23,939 bases of DNA from SURF-25 sp040754255 (GTDB taxonomy: Bacteria > Omnitrophota > Gorgyraeia > Gygaellales > Profunditerraquicolaceae). The notes below the pieces were generated by a model. That model saw only the letters and a program-made list of their open reading frames with translations, ran no database searches and was not told where the DNA came from. Of the stretch, positions 6,006 through 11,838 are shown piece after piece (within the stretch, counting starts at the first letter, position 1; every line of letters begins with the position of its first letter). The position numbers and the translations under genes are program-made. The DNA lies in assembly GCA_040754255.1 (NCBI GenBank), contig JBFMDA010000022.1, positions 1 through 23,939 on the forward strand, in the 5' to 3' direction.

Positions 6006-7883
6006 ATGGAATATGACCGTTTTCAAAAAGAGGCTATCGAGTACATAAACCAAGGCTATTCTGTCATCGTCTCAGCGCCTACAGGTGCAGGCAAAACCGC
6101 CATAGCCGAGCATATTATTACCGAATCCATCCCCGCACACCAGGGGGTCATTTATACCGCGCCCATCAAGGCCCTTTCGAACCAGAAATTCCGCGATTTC
6201 CAAAATCAATTCGGCGAGCGCATTGGAATCCTCACTGGAGATGTTTCAATGAACCAGTCGGCTCCGGTTTTGATTATGACTACCGAGATTTTCCGCAATA
6301 AAGTCCTTGATGAGCCTGAAAGCCTTGTGCCTTACTCTTGGGTTATCTTTGATGAAATCCATTATCTTGATAATCCCCAGCGGGGCACGGTTTGGGAAGA
6401 ATCCCTGATGTTTTTGCCTACGCATATGAAAATCCTGGGCCTCTCCGCCACCATCCCTAACATCACGGAGCTTGCGCAATGGATAGAATCTATACATAAC
6501 AAGCCGCTTAAAACCGTTATTGAGGAAAAACGGCCCGTGCCTTTGCATTTCCTCTTTCAGTGCCAGAACGAAATCACAAGCCAATTGCATGCGGTAAAAC
6601 GGATACGCCATGGGCGGCAGAATAAGCTTTCCACGTTAATCGACTACCTGCGCGCAAAAGAAGGCTTCCCTTGTATTTACTTTGTCTTTGGGAGGAAAAG
6701 GGCGGAAGAGCTCGCCAAAGACCTGGCAACATTCAATTTTCTCAACCCCACCCAACAAGCCGCAATACTTTCGCTTTATGAGTCTCTCTGCAAACGGTTT
6801 GACCTAACCCATGAAAGGAGCGCGCAGGAGCTGCGCGCGCTGATCAGAAAAGGGATCGCCTTTCACCACGCAGGGATGCTGCCCACCCTTAAAGAAGTAA
6901 TCGAACGGCTCTTTACCAGCAAACTCTTAAAGGTAATTTTTACCACCGAAACCTTCGCCCTCGGCATCAATATGCCGAGCCGCTCCGTCATCTTCGATGG
7001 GTTAAGAAAATTCTACGGGCATTATGTGAGGAATTTAAAAAACAGGGATTTCTACCAAATGGCGGGCCGGGCCGGAAGGCGGGGGATAGACAACGAGGGG
7101 TTTGTGTATTGCCGCTTAAACCTTGCCCGGACAAGCCTTGAGGAGACTAAGCATATTATCTACGGGGAGCCGGAAACCGTAAAAAGCCAGTTTAATACCT
7201 CGTATGCAACGATACTGAACCTCTATGAAAAATATAAAGAAGGGCTTTTTAAAATCTACCCTCTCTCCTTCCATTATTTCCAGACCGGAAAACACCAGCA
7301 GAAAGAGGCCTTGCGGCTGATGGAGGCGAAACTAAAACTGCTCAAAGAGCTGGGGTATATAGAAAAAAATACCCTCACACAAAAAGGGTTGTTTGCAAAA
7401 TCGGTATACGGTTATGAATTGCTGTTATCGGAATGTTATGAACAAAATCTGCTGGAGCAGCTTGATGAGTTCGGCCTCGGCATACTCGCTGCGGCAGTCG
7501 TGTTTGAGCCGAGAAAAAACCAGCATTTCCCCGGCCTCTCAAAGCCAAGCCGCCGCATAAAGATTTTTACGGAAGAGGTGTACGAACAGATAAAATCAAA
7601 AGAACGCAGATACAAAATCTACCCTTTTAGCAAATTTCCGTATTTCCACTTAAGCAATACCATGGAGGCGTGGCTGCGGGGGACGAGTTTCGACAAAATC
7701 CTTCAATGCGCTGATGTCGACGAGGGAGAAGTGGTGCGTTATTTCAGGATGGCAATACAGGTATTAAGAGAGATCTACGATTCAAAGGCATCCTCGTATA
7801 TCCTAAAAGAGAGGGTTAAAGAAACTATCAGGGTTATTAACCGCGACATCGTAGATGCGGAAAAACAGCTCAGGGAAGGCTAA
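6006..7883 (+). CDS. Ski2/Mtr4-like superfamily 2 helicase
   Basis: A 625-residue ATP-dependent helicase of the Ski2-like class. Motif I is APTGAGKT at about 24-31 and motif II is DEIH at about 116-119. Motif III is LSATIPN. A conserved FHHAGMLPTLKEVIERLF segment precedes motifs V and VI (GINMPSRSVIFDGL, then QMAGRAGRRGID). The tail is alpha-helical and shorter than in eukaryotic Mtr4, and I see no arch domain. Ski2-like enzymes unwind RNA (Ski2, Mtr4) or branched DNA (Hel308); bacterial members such as HelY are little characterised. The frame is open from 5925, but the ATG at 6006 begins MEYDRFQKEAIEYI, a Q-motif-like start, and sits 6 nt after a TATAAT. It is the only plus-strand gene here, and its stop overlaps the convergent DUF192 stop by 3 nt. 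Confidence 0.92.
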   Translation: MEYDRFQKEAIEYINQGYSVIVSAPTGAGKTAIAEHIITESIPAHQGVIYTAPIKALSNQKFRDFQNQFGERIGILTGDVSMNQSAPVLIMTTEIFRNKVLDEPESLVPYSWVIFDEIHYLDNPQRGTVWEESLMFLPTHMKILGLSATIPNITELAQWIESIHNKPLKTVIEEKRPVPLHFLFQCQNEITSQLHAVKRIRHGRQNKLSTLIDYLRAKEGFPCIYFVFGRKRAEELAKDLATFNFLNPTQQAAILSLYESLCKRFDLTHERSAQELRALIRKGIAFHHAGMLPTLKEVIERLFTSKLLKVIFTTETFALGINMPSRSVIFDGLRKFYGHYVRNLKNRDFYQMAGRAGRRGIDNEGFVYCRLNLARTSLEETKHIIYGEPETVKSQFNTSYATILNLYEKYKEGLFKIYPLSFHYFQTGKHQQKEALRLMEAKLKLLKELGYIEKNTLTQKGLFAKSVYGYELLLSECYEQNLLEQLDEFGLGILAAAVVFEPRKNQHFPGLSKPSRRIKIFTEEVYEQIKSKERRYKIYPFSKFPYFHLSNTMEAWLRGTSFDKILQCADVDEGEVVRYFRMAIQVLREIYDSKASSYILKERVKETIRVINRDIVDAEKQLREG

Positions 7884-8296
7884 AACCGCACTTTTGAACC
7901 GACCGCAATATTGTGCCTCTTGGCAAATCCGGAAGTTACCTCAAGCACATACAGCGCTTTTTTAGCGGGAACAAGACTCTCACAGAACTCCTCACAAGGC
8001 CTCTGCTGTTCCTTTATATCGACAATCGTGCCGTCACCGGCAATCCAGATAATATCCAGGCTGAATTTCATTCCCTTCATCCAAAAACTATACCTTGCTT
8101 CCTGCCCAAATACAAAAAGCATGCCTTCTGCGTCGCTGAGTTTTTCTCTCCCCGATAAACCCCGCTGCTGCAGAGCCTCGGAACGGACAACCTCGGCAAC
8201 AATACAGGTATTGTGCACGCAGATTTTTTTCTTTTCGCTTGCCCAGGAATAGGCTGCAAAAAAAACCAAAGAAACCAGAATGGCTATGCGCTTCAC
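7880..8296 (-). CDS. DUF192-family secreted protein
   Basis: A 138-residue protein with a clear signal peptide (MKRIAILVSLVFFAAYSWAS). The DUF192 core follows: ALQQRGLSGREKLSDAEGMLFVFG, SFWMKGMKFSLDIIWIAGDGTIVDI, and YVLEVTSGFAKRHNIAVGSKV. The function of DUF192 is unknown. Members are small, usually exported beta proteins. Two Cys pairs, CVHNTC near the mature N-terminus and CEEFC before the last strand, could form disulfides in the periplasm. The start codon is GTG at 8296. It overlaps the stop of the macro-NUDIX gene in the string GTGA, indicating translational coupling. The gene ends tail to tail with the helicase, sharing bases 7880-7883 (CTAA). Confidence 0.88.
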   Translation of the reverse strand: MKRIAILVSLVFFAAYSWASEKKKICVHNTCIVAEVVRSEALQQRGLSGREKLSDAEGMLFVFGQEARYSFWMKGMKFSLDIIWIAGDGTIVDIKEQQRPCEEFCESLVPAKKALYVLEVTSGFAKRHNIAVGSKVRF

Positions 8297-9249
8297 GCAA
8301 GAGGCTGAAATGGCGGCTTCCCTTCTTTGAATTGCAGGTAATCCTCGATAATTTTCTTGTGGTCAAATGCAAATTGCAGCTTCTTTAGCTCTGTCAAAGG
8401 CACAACCTTAAGCCCGGCAGCATCATCCCCTGCGCGTGGCATACCGCAGGCCTTGGCAATAAAAACCGTTCCGATGGTGTGGAACCTCGGGTCACGCGAG
8501 GGGTTAGAATACGTATGCAGCTGTACCAGGCCATGGATGCTAAGCCCTGTTTCTTCTTTGGCTTCTCGCCTGACCGCGTCCTCAAGGCTTTCCCCGTAAT
8601 CTACAAAGCCTCCCGGCAATGCCCAGCCAAAAGGAGGGTTTTTCCGTTCTATAATCACTATGCCTTCGCCTATTTCTATGATTGCATCCACGGTCACAAA
8701 GGGGGTTTTTAACTGGTTCGCTATGTAGTCTAAGTACCGGAACACATTTACTTCAAACGACGCATATGCCTCTTGGTCATAGAGACAAAAAATAACCTCT
8801 TTAAGGCATGTCTTGTTCTCCCTGATGTGCTTGAATACCTCCTGCGCCATAATCTTTGCCGAAGCCAAAAGAGGAAACCCTCCCACACCGCACCCAAGCG
8901 CAGGGAATGCGACCGAGGCGACCTTTAAACCCTCTGCGACCTTAAGCGCATTACGGCATGAGAAACGGATTTTGGCTTCATCGGTCTTAAAATCCATGGC
9001 CATGGTCGCAGCATGAATCACATAGCGCGCAGGCAGCTTGCCGGCCTTGGTTGCCACTGCCCGGCCAACCTCTATGGGCCCTTTTTCTAATGCCTCTTCT
9101 TCGATATCCTTGCCGCCTTTTTTCTTGATTGCGCCGGCAACCCCACCGCCCATAACTAATTTGTTGTTGGCGGCATTCACGATTGCATCGACTTTCAGCT
9201 CGGTAATATCGCCCTTCGTAATTATAATCTCTGTATCGTTAATCTTCAT
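8293..9249 (-). CDS. Macro domain - NUDIX hydrolase fusion protein
   Basis: A 318-residue two-domain protein. Residues 1 to about 170 are a macro domain, which binds ADP-ribose and often deacetylates O-acetyl-ADP-ribose or removes ADP-ribose from targets. It shows KGDITELKVDAIVNAANN (Asp21, Asn25, Asn28-29), GGGVAGAI at 34-41 and the loop PALGCGVGGFP at about 116-126. Residues from about 183 on are a NUDIX hydrolase with a complete box: Gly214, Glu220, Arg228-Glu229, Glu232-Glu233 and Gly235. NUDIX enzymes of this sort often split ADP-ribose into AMP and ribose-5-phosphate. One chain may therefore release ADP-ribose and then degrade it, which is inference. The ATG at 9249 has GAGGA 7 nt upstream. 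Downstream it is coupled to the DUF192 gene. Upstream lies a repeat-rich intergenic stretch. Confidence 0.93.
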   Translation of the reverse strand: MKINDTEIIITKGDITELKVDAIVNAANNKLVMGGGVAGAIKKKGGKDIEEEALEKGPIEVGRAVATKAGKLPARYVIHAATMAMDFKTDEAKIRFSCRNALKVAEGLKVASVAFPALGCGVGGFPLLASAKIMAQEVFKHIRENKTCLKEVIFCLYDQEAYASFEVNVFRYLDYIANQLKTPFVTVDAIIEIGEGIVIIERKNPPFGWALPGGFVDYGESLEDAVRREAKEETGLSIHGLVQLHTYSNPSRDPRFHTIGTVFIAKACGMPRAGDDAAGLKVVPLTELKKLQFAFDHKKIIEDYLQFKEGKPPFQPLA

Positions 9250-9270
9250 AACTAGTCCTCGCGATACTAT

Positions 9271-9307
9271 AAAAGGTCAAGGTTAAGGTTGAGGTTGAGG
9301 CTTAGTA
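9271..9307. repeat. Second TTAAGG-type hexamer array, upstream of the macro-NUDIX gene
   Basis: The plus strand carries AAGGTT/GAGGTT units followed by GGCTTAG. Bases 9275-9290 (GGTCAAGGTTAAGGTT) match 3784-3799 exactly, and both copies end in GGCTTAG. This copy has about one more hexamer (GAGGTT) before that end. As at aroK, the array lies just upstream of a minus-strand start codon and has the same orientation relative to the gene. Confidence 0.8.
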
Positions 9308-9339
9308 AGACTTAGGTAGCGTGTATGGTATAAAGGTAA

Positions 9340-9413
9340 GGTTAATGGTCAGGTTGTTGGTGTAGGGTAATTGGTGTGTATTTTTTTTACACCACCTTCC
9401 TTGTCCATTAACC
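9340..9413. repeat. Nested imperfect palindrome
   Basis: The outer arms are GGTTAATGG (9340-9348) and CCATTAACC (9405-9413), a 9-bp perfect inverse. Inner arms TGGTGT (9372-9377) and ACACCA (9389-9394) flank a loop containing eight T's. The stretch between the two pairs does not pair well. Confidence 0.5.
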
Positions 9414-9491
9414 AGACTAATAACGTAACCCTTACCCAAGAACCACTGCGCTAGGCGTAATGCGTTTAGCGTTATTACACGCCTTACTCCG

Positions 9492-9526
9492 TACGCACTA
9501 CGCACTACGCAATACGCACTACGAAA
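9492..9526. repeat. Tandem heptamer array, five units of TACGCAC
   Basis: Five consecutive 7-nt units read TACGCAC, TACGCAC, TACGCAA, TACGCAC, TACGAAA (9492-9526). The last unit abuts the stop codon of yjbQ-1 at 9527. On the minus strand it would lie at the very start of the yjbQ-1 3' untranslated RNA. It has no spacers and is too short-unit to be a CRISPR. Confidence 0.75.
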
Positions 9527-9943
9527 TTATTCTCCTATTATTTTGACCAACACCCTCTTGCGCCGCTGCCCGTCAAACTCGCCGTAGAATATCTGTTCCC
9601 ATGGGCCGAAATCGAGTTTACCCTCGGTGACTGCGACTACCGCCTCCCTGCCCATAATGGTCCTTTTCAAATGCGCATCGGCATTATCTTCTCCGCTGAG
9701 GTTATGCCGATATTTCTCTTTCGAAAACGGAGCAAGCCCCTCAAGCCACGTGTCGAAATCGCGATGCAGACCTTCTTCGTCGTCATTGATAAAAACGCTT
9801 GAGGTGATATGCATGGCATTCACCAGGCATAAGCCCTGGCGTATCTTGCTTTGCCTAAGCGCCTCTTCCACCTCCGAGGTGATATTGATAAACGCCTTGC
9901 GGTGTTTGGTGTTAAACTCAAGGTACTTGGTATATGACTTCAT
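9527..9943 (-). CDS. YjbQ-family protein (UPF0047), copy 1
   Basis: A 138-residue YjbQ/UPF0047 protein. The family block appears as LVNAMHITSSVFINDDEEGL, then NADAHLKRTIMGREAVVAV, then the closing EGKLDFGPWEQIFYGEFDG..RKRVLVKIIGE. E. coli YjbQ has weak thiamine-phosphate synthase activity and the usual name follows from that, but the physiological role is uncertain. Length and motif spacing are standard. The ATG at 9943 overlaps the protease stop in ATGA, so it is translationally coupled and forms the last gene of the ten-gene run. A second, divergent copy (14386-14805) lies near the start of the same run. Confidence 0.9.
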   Translation of the reverse strand: MKSYTKYLEFNTKHRKAFINITSEVEEALRQSKIRQGLCLVNAMHITSSVFINDDEEGLHRDFDTWLEGLAPFSKEKYRHNLSGEDNADAHLKRTIMGREAVVAVTEGKLDFGPWEQIFYGEFDGQRRKRVLVKIIGE

Positions 9944-10650
9944 CGCAGCTTGTCCAGGATAAGCTTCTTGTTTTTCTGGTCAACGGTAAAATTGAACTGC
10001 TTTAAGAATGACATGCCCAAAAGTCCGTCCTTATAACTTGCGTCACCGGAATCGAGCATGACCGCAGCGCTTACGCCCTTAGCCTCAGCCCCTTCGATGC
10101 TCACTGATTCAAGGGAAACGAATTTCGCCTCGGTCTTACGGCCGTCTGCCATCTGAAGCGTGACGATATTTTTATCTTTTTTCATATTGACGCCGAGCTG
10201 TTTTCCGACAGCAGCCGACAGCACAATCACCGAAGCCCCGGTATCCAGAAGCAGCCGCGCCTTTACCTTTTTGTTGAGTAAGGCGTCCACAAATACGTGG
10301 CCGGCTTCCTGCGACAAGGAAACCTGTTGCGTACGCGGAGCTTCTTTTGAATTGCCCTGCTGCTTGGGTTCGGGCGGCTTGGCAGCTTTTTGCTGAAGCC
10401 ATTTTTTTCGCAACAAGAACAACTCTTCTTCGCTGGAACGATAAATCCGCTCAATCTGGTCCTTGCGCAAACCCACCGTGCCAAAGCCTACGTCCAGCAA
10501 TAGCCCTTCTTTGTCTTCGCTTTTGATAAATCCCTCAAGGCTCCTGCCGTTCGTTAAGTATACGGTATCGGCGTAGAGCGGCCCTGCGAATATTACCATG
10601 TGCACACATACCAACAAAAAACTAATTAGTAATTTTTGATTTTTCTTCAT
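9940..10650 (-). CDS. Secreted retropepsin-like aspartic protease
   Basis: A 236-residue protein with a signal peptide (hydrophobic LLISFLLVCVHMVIFAG, likely cut after LYA at about residue 27). A small beta module follows: DTVYLTNGRSLEGFIKSE..LLDVGFGTVGLRKDQIERI. Next is a charged proline/lysine-rich linker to about residue 110. The last part is a single retropepsin-type domain with the catalytic motif LLLDTGAS (Asp136), the flap-like VTLQMADGRKTEA segment, and a closing DGLLGMSFLKQF strand. One DTG motif per chain means it must dimerise to be active. It should act in the periplasm; the substrate is unknown. It overlaps yjbQ-1 by 4 nt and starts 3 nt after the cupin gene. Confidence 0.88.
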   Translation of the reverse strand: MKKNQKLLISFLLVCVHMVIFAGPLYADTVYLTNGRSLEGFIKSEDKEGLLLDVGFGTVGLRKDQIERIYRSSEEELFLLRKKWLQQKAAKPPEPKQQGNSKEAPRTQQVSLSQEAGHVFVDALLNKKVKARLLLDTGASVIVLSAAVGKQLGVNMKKDKNIVTLQMADGRKTEAKFVSLESVSIEGAEAKGVSAAVMLDSGDASYKDGLLGMSFLKQFNFTVDQKNKKLILDKLR

Positions 10651-10653
10651 GGC

Positions 10654-10923
10654 TTACTTAAAATTATAGTGCTTGCGCACCGCCTGCGTTATATTCCAGG
10701 CACACGACAGCCCTTTCGGAAAAGTCACGAAGTCGCCTTTGCCGAATGCCGTCTTTGTGCCGTCCTTTGCCCTGACCTCAACACTACCCTCCAGTAAATA
10801 ACATTCTTCGGTGCTGTCATAATACCAGTCAAAGCGCGATATTTCCTTTTCCCATACCGGCCAGGAAAAAATACCCCTTGCCTCTAATTCCTTGCGGCTT
10901 AACTTTTCTACCTTTATCTGCAT
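10654..10923 (-). CDS. Small cupin-domain protein (Cupin_3/DUF861 type)
   Basis: An 89-residue single-domain cupin. The Cupin_3 pattern is seen in FSWPVWEKEISRFDWYYDSTEECYLLEGSVEVR (motif 1), then FGKGDFVTFPKGLSCAWNI and a VRKHYNF ending (motif 2). Related domains occur in (S)-ureidoglycine aminohydrolase and in many stand-alone proteins of unknown role. The classic HxH metal ligands of motif 1 are not obvious; Glu residues and one His are the only likely ligands, so metal binding is uncertain. The ATG at 10923 is 15 nt after the dUTPase-like gene stop. I cannot assign a function. Confidence 0.82.
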   Translation of the reverse strand: MQIKVEKLSRKELEARGIFSWPVWEKEISRFDWYYDSTEECYLLEGSVEVRAKDGTKTAFGKGDFVTFPKGLSCAWNITQAVRKHYNFK

Positions 10924-10938
10924 ATGCCACCTCAGGCG

Positions 10939-11454
10939 TTATGTATCCTGGTACCTTCCTGTATAGCCTTCGTTGACCTGGCGCATGCGTATAAATACAA
11001 GCTGGGCAATGCGCGCATTCTGTTTCAGGAGGAGCCCTTTTTCATTTTCTACGCAAAGGACAAACTCGCTCTTCCCGCGAAAACCAGCATCCCAGACCGC
11101 ATGTTGGGTAAATGCCCCCACCCTTAATAACGAACTGCGCGAATACGCCAGCGCGACAAGGTCCAAAGGAAGTTTCACCGTTTCATTTGTCCTTATTTTA
11201 TAGACGCCTCTTTTCAAATGCCACCAGCCGAATGCATCCTGGGGCTTCTGTTTCTGTGCGGGGATTTCCCTGCCTTCAGGGATATCCCTTTCTTTGTTTG
11301 AGAAATCGAGCGAGCCTGCCTCGGCGAACTCAAAGACCTTGGCAGCAGTCATGTCAAACCCGTTCGGGTTCAACTGGGTCGCTAAATCAATAAAATCCGA
11401 GACTAGCGCTTTCTCCTGTATCAGCGCCTCTATTTCCTGGCGGTTAAGTATCAT
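10939..11454 (-). CDS. dUTPase / dCTP deaminase superfamily protein
   Basis: A 171-residue trimeric-dUTPase-fold protein. The five-motif pattern is partly visible: LPLDLVALAYSRSSLLRVGA (105-111 SRSSLLR, phosphate loop), AVWDAGFRGKSEFVLCVEN (Asp122), NARIAQLVF at 146-154, and a C-terminal GYTGRYQ that resembles the mobile arm of these enzymes. It could hydrolyse dUTP to dUMP, deaminate dCTP, or both. The glutamate that Dcd enzymes use for deamination, shortly after the AGF-G motif, appears replaced by a hydrophobic residue, which favours a dUTPase-only enzyme; this rests on an alignment by eye. It overlaps the ybgC-type gene by 4 nt (ATGA). Confidence 0.85.
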   Translation of the reverse strand: MILNRQEIEALIQEKALVSDFIDLATQLNPNGFDMTAAKVFEFAEAGSLDFSNKERDIPEGREIPAQKQKPQDAFGWWHLKRGVYKIRTNETVKLPLDLVALAYSRSSLLRVGAFTQHAVWDAGFRGKSEFVLCVENEKGLLLKQNARIAQLVFIRMRQVNEGYTGRYQDT

Positions 11455-11834
11455 TTCTGCTCCAGTTTCTTTTTTATGTCTTGCGGGATCGCCGCGGGCT
11501 TAAGGCCCTTATCCACAAAGACGAGCAAGGTCTTTGCCTGGACGACCACCCGGCCTTCCTGATTTTTTATCTCGTGGGCAAAGAGCAGCTTCACTCCGGA
11601 GAGCTCAAGGATCCTGCTTGAAACTTCAAGCACGTCGCCGTAGGCGGCAGGCGACTTGTAATCTATTTCCTGGCGCGCGACTACAAAATGGCTGCCGTGC
11701 GCAATAAGCTCTCTCATACGGATGTTGCGTTCGGCAAAAAACTCCGTGCGCGCTTCTTCAAGGTATTTCAGGTAATTGGCGTAATAGACGACCCCGCCGC
11801 AGTCCGTATCATGGTAGTAGATTTGTGTTTTCAT
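11451..11834 (-). CDS. YbgC/FadM-type acyl-CoA thioesterase (hotdog fold)
   Basis: A 127-residue hotdog-fold thioesterase. The N-terminal catalytic block YHDTDCGGVVYYANYLKYLEEART is characteristic, with the Asp of the TDCGG motif as the expected catalytic residue. The rest continues VARQEIDYKSPAAYGDVLEVSSRI..FAHEIKNQEGRVVVQAKTLLVFVD. E. coli YbgC acts with the Tol-Pal cluster and hydrolyses short acyl-CoAs, but no tol genes are here. The ATG at 11834 is 4 nt after the DUF763 stop, and the stop overlaps the next gene by 4 nt. The exact substrate is not predictable. Confidence 0.9.
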   Translation of the reverse strand: MKTQIYYHDTDCGGVVYYANYLKYLEEARTEFFAERNIRMRELIAHGSHFVVARQEIDYKSPAAYGDVLEVSSRILELSGVKLLFAHEIKNQEGRVVVQAKTLLVFVDKGLKPAAIPQDIKKKLEQK

Positions 11835-11838
11835 CGGG

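Larger units (their letters stand above)
9308..9526. other. Repeat-rich non-coding stretch between yjbQ-1 and the macro-NUDIX gene
   Basis: With the array at 9271-9307 this forms a gap of about 277 nt with no believable gene. A 67-codon minus-strand frame (9505-9302) is made of the repeats themselves. The stretch holds a nested imperfect palindrome at 9340-9413. It also holds a bulged stem between AGGCGTAAT near 9453 and ATTACACGCCT near 9473, and a heptamer array at 9492-9526. I see no terminator with a T-run on the minus strand and no convincing promoter. Confidence 0.6.

Noticed and set aside
9302..9505. 67-codon minus-strand frame in the repeat-rich gap
   Set aside because: It is built from the repeats and palindrome described above, has no ribosome site and no family-like pattern.
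9492..9526. CRISPR array
   Set aside because: The units are 7 nt with no spacers, and no cas gene is present.
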